40,868 bases of DNA, taken from contig CAYNJY010000009.1 in the NCBI GenBank assembly GCA_964397755.1, positions 1 to 40,868 on the forward strand, read 5' to 3'. Of the stretch, positions 15,311-23,568 are shown piece by piece. Position 1 is the stretch's first letter, and each line of letters begins with the position of its first letter. Position numbers and translations under genes: made by a program. The DNA comes from CAYNJY01 sp964397755. GTDB taxonomy: Bacteria; Patescibacteriota; Microgenomatia; UBA10105; UBA927. The notes under the pieces are model-generated. The model had not been told where the DNA came from and searched no databases. It was given only the letters and a program-made list of their open reading frames with translations.

Positions 15311-15589
15311 ATGCCTAAAGGAATACCGCGTGACCAATCAGTCCAACACAAGATCCTCCACCGGCTCAAAATCGCCCGGGGGCATTTGGATCGTGTCGTT
15401 AAGATGGTTGAGGATGACACCTACTGCATTGACGTCATCCATCAGTCGCTCGCCGTCCAGGCGGCGCTGCGGCAAACCGACCAGGTTATCTTGAAAAATC
15501 ATATGCAAACCTGTGTGGCAGACTCCATACGAAAAGGAAAAGCAAACGAAGTCATCGACGAAGTCACGAAAGTAATGGAGAAACAGTAA
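15311..15589 (+). CDS. csoR: CsoR-family copper-sensing repressor
   Basis: 92 residues, all helical, of the metal-sensitive transcriptional repressor family (DUF156). The Cu(I) ligand triad is intact with the standard spacing: Cys39, His64, Cys68 (YCIDV ... NHMQTCV), as in Mycobacterium CsoR Cys36-His61-Cys65. An operator-like dyad at 15222-15240 and a strong promoter upstream fit autoregulation. No SD is visible before the ATG. The downstream genes (cupredoxin, small membrane proteins, copA) are its probable regulon. Confidence 0.93.
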   Translation: MPKGIPRDQSVQHKILHRLKIARGHLDRVVKMVEDDTYCIDVIHQSLAVQAALRQTDQVILKNHMQTCVADSIRKGKANEVIDEVTKVMEKQ

Positions 15590-15600
15590 TCTATCCATGG

Positions 15601-15622
15601 TATCATGTTCTAGAACATGATA
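15601..15622. repeat. 22-bp perfect palindrome, copy 1
   Basis: Two half-sites TATCATGTTC/GAACATGATA around a central TA form a perfect palindrome between csoR and the cupredoxin gene. The same palindrome, extended to 32 bp, sits inside the DNA ligase gene at 35282-35313. Confidence 0.9.
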
Positions 15623-15634
15623 ACATGAAATTTT

Positions 15635-15988
15635 ATGGATAAAGCTTTCATCACCATCGGAGGCATAAGTCTTATTGTTTGGATTTATTGGTTCTTTTTT
15701 GGAAAAAAGGAGGATGCGGTTGCGGCTGGGAATGCCATCACTATCATCGTGGATGGCGGCTACAAACCCAGCCATATCAAAATTAAGAAAGACAAAACAA
15801 CTACGCTTACCTTTCTTCGCAAAGATCCCAATAGTTGTCTTGAGGAGATCGTCATTCCCGATTTTAAAATAAAGAAATTTTTGCCGCTTAATGAACCAAT
15901 CAGTGTCACTCTCTCCCCTCCCCAAGCGGGCACCTACGGCATCCACTGCGGCATGAACATGTTTCATGGAAAGATAATTGTTATATGA
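15635..15988 (+). CDS. Membrane-anchored cupredoxin-like copper-binding protein
   Basis: 117 residues: an N-terminal membrane helix (about 5-22) followed by a cupredoxin beta sandwich. Likely Cu(I) ligands are Cys68 (NSCLEEIVIPDF) and the C-terminal HCGMNMFHG stretch (His104, Cys105, Met107, Met109, His111). This pattern fits the Cupredoxin_1 type of copper chaperones such as CupA rather than electron carriers. It lies between csoR and copA, so delivery of Cu(I) to the exporter on the outer face of the membrane is the likely job. It overlaps the next gene by four bases. Confidence 0.88.
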   Translation: MDKAFITIGGISLIVWIYWFFFGKKEDAVAAGNAITIIVDGGYKPSHIKIKKDKTTTLTFLRKDPNSCLEEIVIPDFKIKKFLPLNEPISVTLSPPQAGTYGIHCGMNMFHGKIIVI

Positions 15989-16254
15989 AAACTCAATTTA
16001 ATCCCATCGCACTAGCAAACACGTTTGCAATTATAGATCTTATTGGCCATCCGCTCATTCATCTGTGGGTAGCCGTTCATCCGCAGTCATACGAATATCT
16101 TATGCAAATTTTTGTTGCTGGTCTACAACTCAAAGTAAATCAAGCTTTCGAACTTTCGATGGGCAACTTAATCTTAAGCACAATTCTGGAGGCTGCTATG
16201 TTTTGGGTATTAGGCTACGCGGGAGCATCGTTGTACAACAAATTGTCAAAATAA
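15985..16254 (+). CDS. Small two-helix membrane protein (DUF5676-like)
   Basis: 89 residues with two hydrophobic stretches (about 10-30 and 60-83) separated by a polar loop. By layout (N-terminal NPIALANTFAIIDLIGHPL, C-terminal GYAGASLYNKL) it resembles, from memory, the DUF5676 proteins often found with copper or mercury genes; the match is unverified. It begins with an ATGA overlap with the cupredoxin gene, so it is co-expressed. A helper role in copper export is inferred from position only. Confidence 0.7.
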   Translation: MKTQFNPIALANTFAIIDLIGHPLIHLWVAVHPQSYEYLMQIFVAGLQLKVNQAFELSMGNLILSTILEAAMFWVLGYAGASLYNKLSK

Positions 16255-16256
16255 CT

Positions 16257-16658
16257 ATGATTTCACAAAAACTAAAAACACTCCTTATCCTGTCCGTTAT
16301 CGTAGTCTACTTTCACTTCGCCGAAGAAATTGTTACTGGATTTTACCAGCGTGATTGGATCATGAGCTACTTTAGCAGTTTATTTCGATCCATTCCCCAA
16401 GCACAGTATTATGCTTCACATATTGTCTGGGTAATCATGATTGGTCCCGCGGCCCTCTTGGCGTTGGGAGGAAAATGGACCCTGAGAGTGCTTACGCTAT
16501 ATGGCATACTCTTTATTTTTGAGCTACATCATCTCATTGATGCGGTAAAATCACTCAATTATTACCCAGGGGTCATCACAAATATTGCATTTGAAATTAT
16601 AGGTTTCTTCTATTGGAAAGAGCTTTTGAAAAATTGGGGATCATATGGCAGAAACTAA
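16257..16658 (+). CDS. HXXEE-domain membrane protein
   Basis: 133 residues with four hydrophobic segments. The first helix carries HFAEE, the signature of the HXXEE family, and a later helix carries ELHHLIDAV followed by YYPGVIT, as expected for this family. The His and Glu in membrane helices suggest metal or proton handling, but the function of the family is unknown. It starts two bases after the previous stop and overlaps the next gene by 14 bases, inside the copper island, and is AT-rich. Confidence 0.78.
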   Translation: MISQKLKTLLILSVIVVYFHFAEEIVTGFYQRDWIMSYFSSLFRSIPQAQYYASHIVWVIMIGPAALLALGGKWTLRVLTLYGILFIFELHHLIDAVKSLNYYPGVITNIAFEIIGFFYWKELLKNWGSYGRN

Positions 16659-17010
16659 AAAAACATTTTCTATTATAAATATTTGGCAAATGAGTTTGAA
16701 ATTGATGTTTATTTTCTTTGCCTACCATCTTGTTCGAGATATTTTCCAAGATATCCTTAATATTCATAATCCGTTAATTGATACCGTGTATTACAGGTTA
16801 GATCCTGATAAACTTCCATCATATCTAACATGGCTTAATTTTGGAGGTTACAGAAAATACTCCACACTTCCAATTGAAATCTTTCTCTTGTTTCTCATTC
16901 CAAAGGCTATTAAACAAATCTCATTTACGAAAATAGACATACTCATTATAATTTTGGCTTTGTTTTTTGTAGCTACCTGGTTACTTGGCATCCCATATAG
17001 CACAATCTAA
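16645..17010 (+). CDS. Unknown small membrane protein in the copper island
   Basis: 121 residues, with hydrophobic segments near 15-35, 74-90 and 97-115. No family recognised. A loop between segments one and two is rich in Tyr, Pro and Asp. It is the most AT-rich gene in the window and stands between the HXXEE gene and copA, five bases upstream of the latter. It should be inserted in the membrane and made with the copper genes. No metal-ligand motif is obvious. Confidence 0.65.
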   Translation: MAETKKTFSIINIWQMSLKLMFIFFAYHLVRDIFQDILNIHNPLIDTVYYRLDPDKLPSYLTWLNFGGYRKYSTLPIEIFLLFLIPKAIKQISFTKIDILIIILALFFVATWLLGIPYSTI

Positions 17011-17015
17011 AAATC

Positions 17016-19307
17016 ATGATGAACACTACCACTAAAAAAACCTCCTTTCCCATCATCGGTATGCACTGCGCTAGCTGCGCAAAGCTCATTGAGCGGTCGC
17101 TCAAAAAAACGCCTGGCGTTTTGGATGCTGCTGTCAATTACGGCAGTGAACAAGCATCTGTCGAGTTTAATGAATCGACAACAAACCTTGAAACAATTGG
17201 TAAATCAGTTGAATCTGCCGGCTACAAAGCGGTCGTCTCGGGAGAATTTTCAAAAACTCCGGATCAAATTAAAGAAGAAGCCAAAACTATTGAACTTGCC
17301 GACCTTAAGCGCAAAGTAATCGTCTCGGCAACCCTAAGTCTTTTTATTCTCCTCGGCAGCTTCCCCGAGTGGTTTAAGCAATTTTCTTCTTTCTTGCCTT
17401 TCTATGAACTATTAACGAATAACTATGTACTTCTGGCATTGGCTTTGCCAGTACAGCTGTGGGCCGGATGGAGCTTTTATCAAGCCACATGGTCAGGGCT
17501 TCGCAATCGCACGGCCAGCATGGACACACTTATAGCAATTGGCACCTCCGCAGCCTTTGGGTACTCACTGTTGGTTACGTTGTTCCCCTCTGTTGGGTTT
17601 TCAGGCATGTACTACGACACAGCGGCAGTCATCATCACGCTCATTCTTTTAGGTCGCTACCTAGAGGCTCGTGCCAAAGCCCACACGAGTGATGCAATTA
17701 AAAAACTCTTGCATCTTCAGGCTAAAACCGCACGAGTTGTCCGCAACGGTAAAGAAATTGATGTTCCTATAGAACAGGTTAAGCTAGGCGATATTATCCG
17801 CGTCCGGCCGGGCGAAAAAATTCCGGTCGATGGAAAAATTATCGAAGGCGCAAGCAGCATCGATCAGTCTATGGTGACCGGCGAATCGATCCCCGTTGAC
17901 AAAAAACAGGGAGATATCGTCATCGGCGCAACCATCAACAAAACCGGAACCTTCCTTTTCCAAGCAACGAAAGTCGGCGACGAAACGATGCTCGCCCAGA
18001 TTATCAAAATGGTTTCAGAGGCCCAGAGCTCTCGCGCACCAATTCAACGACTTGCCGACGTCATTTCTTCTTACTTTGTCCCCATCGTCCTCATGCTCGC
18101 CATTACCACCTTCATCGTTTGGTACGACGTAGGTTTGCCAACTCAAGGGTTTGTTAATATGATCGCGGTTCTTATTATTGCCTGTCCATGCGCGTTGGGA
18201 CTTGCCACTCCCACCGCAATCATGGTCGGCACCGGCCGCGGCGCCGAGCAGGGCATTCTTATTAAAGATGCACAAAACCTCGAGATCGCCCACAAAACAC
18301 GTGTTGCTATTTTTGACAAAACCGGCACCCTCACCCGCGGAGAGCCGCGGGTCACTAACTTTACCATCATGGAAAACATCAAAGGAGTCGCCTCATCTTT
18401 AAAATGGAAAATCTCCAAAGGGATTTCGATAGAAAACTTTATCGAGGGTGCTATCCGGGCAGTCGAGCAACCTTCCGAGCATCCCCTGTCCAAAGCAATC
18501 TTCACTCATTTAGCTTCGCAAGGGGGCTCCTTGCAGAGTTGGAAAGTAGAAAACTTTTCTGCCATTGAGGGCTTTGGGGTCAAGGGATTAGTGGCCGGCT
18601 TGCTAGTCCTCATCGGCAATAAAAAGCTTATGGAAAAAGAAGCCGTCATGCGCTGCGCCGAACTGGACAAAAAAGCCGAGGAGTGGAGCAGTCAGGGAAA
18701 AACCCTCGCCTATGTCGCGATAGACGGAAAGAACGTCGCGCTTATCGCCATCGCTGATACACTCAAACCCGAAGCCAAACAAACAGTAGAAGGCCTCAAA
18801 CACTTAGGCGTTGAGGTCTGGATGATTACTGGAGATAACGAAAAAACCGCCCACGCAATCGCGCGCGAAGCAGGCATCACCAATGTGCTTGCCAATGTTC
18901 TCCCTCAAGAAAAAGCAAAAAAAATCAAAGAATTAAAATCCCCTAACCACCTCAATGTCGTTTCTTTTATCGGCGACGGCATTAATGACGCGCCCGCGCT
19001 GGCCGCTGCCGACGTGGGGATCGCCATGGGCACGGGAACCGATGTGGCAATAGAATCAGCCGGAATTACATTATTGAATAAGGATTTACGAACCGTAGTT
19101 TCGGCTCTCAAACTTTCACGGGGTACGATGGCAATTATCAAACAAAACCTCTTTTGGGCCTTTGCGTATAATGTCATCCTCATCCCGGTTGCTGCCGGCA
19201 TCCTATTCCCATTAACCGGCTGGCTCCTCAACCCCGCCCTCGCCGCTTTTGCCATGGCAGCAAGTTCCATATCAGTAGTGGGGAACTCATTACGGTTAAA
19301 AGTATAA
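17016..19307 (+). CDS. copA: Copper-exporting P-type ATPase
   Basis: 763 residues, a P1B-type ATPase. From the N-terminus: one heavy-metal-binding domain with GMHCASC (15-21), membrane helices, actuator loop with TGES (near 290), CPC metal site in the sixth helix (near 390, IIACPCALGLATPT), phosphorylation site DKTGT (Asp near 434), HP motif (EHPLSKAI near 490), nucleotide and hinge motif TGDN (near 606) and GDGINDAP (near 653), and a C-terminal SSISVVGNSLRL. The CPC type with GMxCxxC domain is typical for Cu(I) or Ag(I) efflux. It ends the csoR operon. Two ATGs in tandem can start it. Only nine bases separate its stop from that of the convergent regulator. Confidence 0.96.
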   Translation: MMNTTTKKTSFPIIGMHCASCAKLIERSLKKTPGVLDAAVNYGSEQASVEFNESTTNLETIGKSVESAGYKAVVSGEFSKTPDQIKEEAKTIELADLKRKVIVSATLSLFILLGSFPEWFKQFSSFLPFYELLTNNYVLLALALPVQLWAGWSFYQATWSGLRNRTASMDTLIAIGTSAAFGYSLLVTLFPSVGFSGMYYDTAAVIITLILLGRYLEARAKAHTSDAIKKLLHLQAKTARVVRNGKEIDVPIEQVKLGDIIRVRPGEKIPVDGKIIEGASSIDQSMVTGESIPVDKKQGDIVIGATINKTGTFLFQATKVGDETMLAQIIKMVSEAQSSRAPIQRLADVISSYFVPIVLMLAITTFIVWYDVGLPTQGFVNMIAVLIIACPCALGLATPTAIMVGTGRGAEQGILIKDAQNLEIAHKTRVAIFDKTGTLTRGEPRVTNFTIMENIKGVASSLKWKISKGISIENFIEGAIRAVEQPSEHPLSKAIFTHLASQGGSLQSWKVENFSAIEGFGVKGLVAGLLVLIGNKKLMEKEAVMRCAELDKKAEEWSSQGKTLAYVAIDGKNVALIAIADTLKPEAKQTVEGLKHLGVEVWMITGDNEKTAHAIAREAGITNVLANVLPQEKAKKIKELKSPNHLNVVSFIGDGINDAPALAAADVGIAMGTGTDVAIESAGITLLNKDLRTVVSALKLSRGTMAIIKQNLFWAFAYNVILIPVAAGILFPLTGWLLNPALAAFAMAASSISVVGNSLRLKV

Positions 19308-19316
19308 AGTTTTCTC

Positions 19317-19964
19317 CTAGTTAGACGCTAGTTCCCGCGTCAGTGCTAAAGGATTTGGAATAATAAGCTTTCGCTTGTGGTAGGTCACCAATCCCTTTTT
19401 CTGCAGCGCTCCTACTTGAATGCTTGCGGTCTCCCGCGTCGTGCCGATCCAGGCAGCGATCTCCCGATGGGTCAGGTCAATCGCAGCAGCTCCGCCATCC
19501 ACCGTTTTGCCAAAATTCTTGACGTAGTAGTCCAAAAGGTTCACCGTTTTAGTGTATGAGTCCTCTAAAACCAGCTGTTCCATCCGCCGCAGAAGCCCTG
19601 CTACCCCGAAAAGAAGACGGCTCGTGAAGTGAAAGAGAGCCTCGGGATGTTTTTCAAGAAACGATAGGACGTCTTCTTTCGGCGCCCGCCAGATTTCAAC
19701 CGGAGTCAACGCTTCAAAATAATGACGATTCGGCGTGCTGTTGACAACCCACGTCATGGGAAAAAACGAGCCGGGCCGGTAGGTATGAAGTACCAACATC
19801 TCGCCTTTTTCCGAAAGCGCAAACTGCCGGACCAGACCGGCCTTCAGGTACATGGCCCCCGCCGGCGGCTCCTCAGCCCGCAGAATCACCTCGCCTTTAT
19901 TGTACCGTATCCTGCTATAAGCGCTAAAAAACTTTTCCGTTTTGCCAAACGCAGCGGTATCCAT
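19317..19964 (-). CDS. Crp/Fnr-family transcriptional regulator
   Basis: 215 residues. The N-terminal half is a cyclic-nucleotide-binding-type beta roll (KGEVILRAEEPPAGAMYLKAGLVR, residues about 23-46), and the C-terminal half a winged helix with LTHREIAAWIGTTRETASIQVGALQKKGLV (about 163-193). There is no cluster of cysteines, so it is not an iron-sulfur FNR, and the PRAGE-like cAMP motif is not present. The effector is therefore unknown. It faces copA tail to tail and a surface-protein operon head to head; the latter could be its target. Confidence 0.9.
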   Translation of the reverse strand: MDTAAFGKTEKFFSAYSRIRYNKGEVILRAEEPPAGAMYLKAGLVRQFALSEKGEMLVLHTYRPGSFFPMTWVVNSTPNRHYFEALTPVEIWRAPKEDVLSFLEKHPEALFHFTSRLLFGVAGLLRRMEQLVLEDSYTKTVNLLDYYVKNFGKTVDGGAAAIDLTHREIAAWIGTTRETASIQVGALQKKGLVTYHKRKLIIPNPLALTRELASN

Positions 19965-20049
19965 GGGTAGGCCAGACTATTGCCAGTATATACAAAAATC
20001 GCGCAATCTTCATGTAATCTATCTCACGTATCCTTGGTCGGGATGGTCA

Positions 20050-20078
20050 CTGACGGAAAAAGTATCTCTTGATATGGT
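20050..20078 (+). promoter_or_regulatory. Promoter of the surface-protein operon
   Basis: CTGACG (20050-20055), 17 bases, TATGGT (20073-20078), with the ATG of the next gene only ten bases after the -10, so the mRNA should begin at or within a few bases of the start codon. Confidence 0.55.
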
Positions 20079-20087
20079 AGAACAAGG

Positions 20088-20666
20088 ATGGAGCTCAAAA
20101 AACCAGGCGTGCCGGAGGAGATTCCGGAAAAATTAGAAACCGCACCTCCGGCTCCGCCACACAAAGATTACCGCATTACTGCCGGTCTAGCTATCCTCGT
20201 GGTAGCGGCCTCCTTTTGGGGGTGGTGGATCTTCCAAAATCGGTCACTCCGTTCTCCCCGCCCCAAAAAAGCACCCACTGTTTCCTCCCTTCCCACTCCT
20301 ACCCCCACCCCGACTCCCCAGCAAATTTACCGCGGGCGCGCGACCTATCGGGTGAGCCAGGGGAGCAAGGTCGGACCGCGGATAACTGAGGTGACCTTTG
20401 ATCCCCATGATCCGAAAAAGGCAGAAGTCCAAACCGTGGATGTGAAAGTAGCTCATACCCAACCGGTCAGCTCCGTCTCCATTCACCTTTACACTGACCA
20501 GCAAGAAAAAGATTTAGTCCTCAAACTTGTCTCGGGGACAGCGCAGAACGGCACCTGGCAGACCGCCTGGAATGTCGATAACACCGTGCTCTACCGCTAT
20601 ATGTATACGATCACGGCTCAAGCAGCTGATGGCGCTTCGAAAGTCGACGTCACCCTGCGGTCTTAA
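20088..20666 (+). CDS. Membrane-anchored protein with Pro/Thr linker, unknown function
   Basis: 192 residues: a short cytoplasmic Pro-rich tail, one membrane helix (about 31-50, ITAGLAILVVAASFWGWWIF), a Thr-Pro-rich linker (TPTPTPTP near 69-77), then an extracellular domain of about 115 residues with alternating beta pattern (for example TVDVKVAHTQPVSSVSIHLY). This looks like a small immunoglobulin-like or adhesin-type domain displayed on the cell surface; no family recognised. The start has no SD and lies ten bases from the promoter -10. Four bases after the stop the glycine-rich surface protein begins. Confidence 0.75.
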   Translation: MELKKPGVPEEIPEKLETAPPAPPHKDYRITAGLAILVVAASFWGWWIFQNRSLRSPRPKKAPTVSSLPTPTPTPTPQQIYRGRATYRVSQGSKVGPRITEVTFDPHDPKKAEVQTVDVKVAHTQPVSSVSIHLYTDQQEKDLVLKLVSGTAQNGTWQTAWNVDNTVLYRYMYTITAQAADGASKVDVTLRS

Positions 20667-20669
20667 TAT

Positions 20670-22535
20670 ATGAAGAGAATATGGTATGTGGTACATGGCG
20701 TATGGTTATTTTTTCTTGTTGGGACGGTTTTCCCCGGCATGGCGTACGCCGCCTGCAGCCTTAACACAAACGGAAACGCAACTATCAGTGCTCCTTGTAC
20801 CATTAGCGGCGGCACGACCGAGTGGCTGGATTGGGGGACGGGTGGTGAAGCTTCAAACGTTAACACAGCAGTTCTCACCGTCAACGCCGGGCTCACACTG
20901 GCCCAGCCGGTCAGCGGCACCACGAAGCTTATCGTCGGATCAATTGCCGTTGGGACAGGCGGTTCGATCGCGTTCGCCACGAACACCCAGGTTCAGCTGG
21001 GAACGCCGGTTTACGTCCCCGATGCTGATGCCGACGGCTGGACCTCTTCGTGGAGCACCATCTACGAGTCAACCGCGAGCGGCTACCGCCGAGCCTTCCT
21101 CATGAGGAGCTTCTCTACTGCCGACTGCGGCGCCAGCTCCTACTCCGTAACCAACTCCTGCGGCCCTGCCAAATACGGCGATGGAGCCGACGGCGCCGTC
21201 ACCATCTCGGCAAACACCAACATCAATACTGCCAATGCTATTTCGGGAAGAAGCTGTGCTGACGGAGGCGACGCCGTAAATTACAGCGTTTCTTCGCTCG
21301 GCTCAAATACGGCAACTCTTTCCTCCACCCCGTCGTCTGGTTGTCTAACCGCCGGAGATGAGATTCTGCTTATTAATCTGCAGGGAACTTCCTCCGCGTA
21401 CCCCAATGTCGGCAAATATGAATTTTTAGAGATCCAAAGTATATCAGGAAGCACCCTGACTTTTACTACTGCTAAAACCAATAACTACGGAGGTGGTGCG
21501 GGCGACGATGCAAACATCGGAACGGCCTCGACCAACCAACGGGTGATGGTGCAGAGAGTCCCGAATTACACGAACGCAACCGTAAACTCCGCTGTAACCT
21601 GGAACGCGTCCGATTGGAATGGAACAAAGGGGGGAATTTTTGCGATAAAAGCAACAGGAACCCTTACCGTTTCTGGAACAATTAGCGCAAACGCCTTGGG
21701 ATTTCTTGGATATCTCGGCGATTCCGCGGCCTTCGGAGGTATAGGGGGAGACTCGTTCTGCAAAAGCCAGGCGGGAGGACAGGGAGGAGGCGGGCAAGCC
21801 AATGGTGGTGTTACCGCAGGGGTCTGCGGGGGCGGCGGTGGTGCAAGTTGCATACCTGGTGATGACTCAAGCTTCGCCGGTGCGGCAGGATCCCTAACCG
21901 GCGGCGCGGGCGGCGGAGGCGGGTCAGGAGGAGGAGCCAATACCGCAGAATCAGGTGGCGGCGGGGGCGGAGGATATGGGACAGCGGGAGCAGTCGGGGG
22001 AGGATATTCGGGGGGCGGGGGCGGAGGAGATAATACAAGCGGGCGGGGAGGAACAGCTTTCTGCAGAAATTTGGGAACCGGCGATAAGAAGGGCTGGGGT
22101 GGAGGCGGGGGTGGAGGCGGAACGTTTGGTAGCGCGACCTTAACGACAATATTTTTCGGATCGGCGGGTGGGGAAGGAGCTGGGGGCGATAGCGGACATC
22201 GAGGCGGAGACGGCGGAGGGATCGTTATTATTCAGGCTCCGACCATAAATATAACGGGGTCGATAGCAGCGAAAGGGGCAAACGGAGGAAATGGCGGAGG
22301 AAGCGGAAATTTCACCCGGGGCGGGGGTGGAGGCGGGGCCGGAGGATCTATTAAAATTCTCGGAGATAGCGTTACTTTGGGAACAAATCTGGTAACAACA
22401 ACCGGAGGTTCCGGGGGAACCGGCGGCGGGGGCGACGGGTACGCGGGAGGCGGCGGCGGAAGCGGAAGAATCGGAGTTGGTGGAACTTCAATAAGCGGGA
22501 CTACAAACCCTACCTATACAACAATTACACAGTAG
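20670..22535 (+). CDS. Secreted glycine-rich surface protein
   Basis: 621 residues. The N-terminus is a Sec signal peptide (basic start, hydrophobic core about 8-22, cleavage near AYA-AC at about 27). Residues about 30-340 form a Ser/Thr/Asn-rich beta region with repeated short strands and several Cys. Residues about 360-600 are dominated by Gly (runs of GGGGGG) broken by short strands such as GIVIIQAPTINITGSI. No C-terminal anchor or sorting motif is seen. Such proteins are common on Patescibacteria cells and may serve attachment to a host or sheath; function unproven. The Gly part is GC-rich with G-runs, and the strand shows long open frames in other frames that are artefacts of this bias. 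Confidence 0.88.
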   Translation: MKRIWYVVHGVWLFFLVGTVFPGMAYAACSLNTNGNATISAPCTISGGTTEWLDWGTGGEASNVNTAVLTVNAGLTLAQPVSGTTKLIVGSIAVGTGGSIAFATNTQVQLGTPVYVPDADADGWTSSWSTIYESTASGYRRAFLMRSFSTADCGASSYSVTNSCGPAKYGDGADGAVTISANTNINTANAISGRSCADGGDAVNYSVSSLGSNTATLSSTPSSGCLTAGDEILLINLQGTSSAYPNVGKYEFLEIQSISGSTLTFTTAKTNNYGGGAGDDANIGTASTNQRVMVQRVPNYTNATVNSAVTWNASDWNGTKGGIFAIKATGTLTVSGTISANALGFLGYLGDSAAFGGIGGDSFCKSQAGGQGGGGQANGGVTAGVCGGGGGASCIPGDDSSFAGAAGSLTGGAGGGGGSGGGANTAESGGGGGGGYGTAGAVGGGYSGGGGGGDNTSGRGGTAFCRNLGTGDKKGWGGGGGGGGTFGSATLTTIFFGSAGGEGAGGDSGHRGGDGGGIVIIQAPTINITGSIAAKGANGGNGGGSGNFTRGGGGGGAGGSIKILGDSVTLGTNLVTTTGGSGGTGGGGDGYAGGGGGSGRIGVGGTSISGTTNPTYTTITQ

Positions 22536-22693
22536 CTCCTTAACTTCAATTTAAAAGTCAATTCTGACTTAACCTCCCAGGGGTGGAATAACCCCGCCAC
22601 TTGTTCCAGAAAATAGAATGAGTTTTATATTCCACATCGGAGGTGGTTTCCTTTCCCTCGTACAAACGTGTACAATGGCAGAAGAGGCGCGTG

Positions 22694-23329
22694 ATGCGTA
22701 AAGAACTTATTCGCGAGTGGGTCGAGACGCTTTTGGTCACCGGTGTCGTTTTTACTGCCTTTTCTCTCTACCTTTTTCTTCGCCGCGGGTACTACAACCT
22801 GTACATCGTCAACAAAGTTCTCGGTTCAACAGCGGTCATTCTCGCCGGGCTTACCTTAATACTCGGACCGCTCGCCCGAACAAGCGACCGCTTTGACCGC
22901 TTTGTGGTCTTGCGAAAAAGCTTGGGGCTGACCGCGTTGGGACTCGCGCTCGCCCACTCTCTCGCCTCAACGCTTTTCCTCTCCCATAGATTCCCTCTTT
23001 CTTGGTACCAAAAAGAGTGGCTGCCGATTTCCTTCGGCGCGCTGGCGCTCCTCATCTGGCTCTACCTGGCCCGGATCTCGCGCGTTTCGGCCATCAAAAA
23101 ACTCGGTTCGGCAGTATGGCGTTCTCGCCAGAGCCTCGGAGCCAAAATCGCTTTCATCGCGATCTTTCTCCACCTCGTTCTCATGAAATACCCCGGTTGG
23201 ATCCGCTGGTGGCAGGGTCAGGTCAAACCCTCTTTTGAGCTTGCCAACCCCGGCTACCCGCCTGCCAGCCTCTTCGTCTTCCTTATTATGCTGGCTATCC
23301 TCCTCTACCGGAAATTTTTCCTTGGTTAG
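22694..23329 (+). CDS. Ferric-reductase-like transmembrane protein
   Basis: 211 residues starting MRKELIREW at 22694, preceded by AGAGG (the frame also runs upstream to 22643). Six membrane helices are expected. Helix patterns with conserved His (GLALAHSL near 95-101, and FIAIFLHLVLMKYPGW near 160-175) fit the ferric reductase-like transmembrane domain (heme-binding cytochrome b type, as in MsrQ/YedZ). It lacks the FAD/NAD domain, so an electron donor elsewhere would be needed; the FNR-like protein at 11454-12155 is a candidate by inference only. Confidence 0.78.
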   Translation: MRKELIREWVETLLVTGVVFTAFSLYLFLRRGYYNLYIVNKVLGSTAVILAGLTLILGPLARTSDRFDRFVVLRKSLGLTALGLALAHSLASTLFLSHRFPLSWYQKEWLPISFGALALLIWLYLARISRVSAIKKLGSAVWRSRQSLGAKIAFIAIFLHLVLMKYPGWIRWWQGQVKPSFELANPGYPPASLFVFLIMLAILLYRKFFLG

Positions 23330-23346
23330 TAGCAGGTACAGAGGTA

Positions 23347-23488
23347 CAGGGTCAGACCTTGATTTTATTGTCCTGACAGCCTAGCGACGTACCATAACCA
23401 TACCGGGAAGCGCATCAGTACGAGATTCTGCCTCGGCAGATGGTATCTATCTAGAGCGTTCGGGCGGGAAAATCAAGGTCTGACCCTG
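23347..23488. repeat. 142-bp element with 20-bp perfect inverted termini
   Basis: The arms 23347-23366 and 23469-23488 are perfect reverse complements (GGGTCAGACCTTGATTTT type) around 102 bp with no gene. The same terminal sequence, with the AGCAGGTAC motif before it, occurs again at 24574-24597. From memory such termini resemble those of REP-associated Y1 transposase elements in related genomes; here no transposase is present, so it is a non-autonomous remnant. Confidence 0.85.
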
Positions 23489-23568
23489 AGACCCCTACTC
23501 GCGACTCGCAACGCCAAACATTTCTCCCGCATCAAGGCACTCGAGCTGGTATCCTTCTAATGTTACTC

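Noticed and set aside
22536..22693. Terminator or gene in the gap after the glycine-rich gene
   Set aside because: A GGGGT/ACCCC stem is visible but without a T run; no frame is credible.
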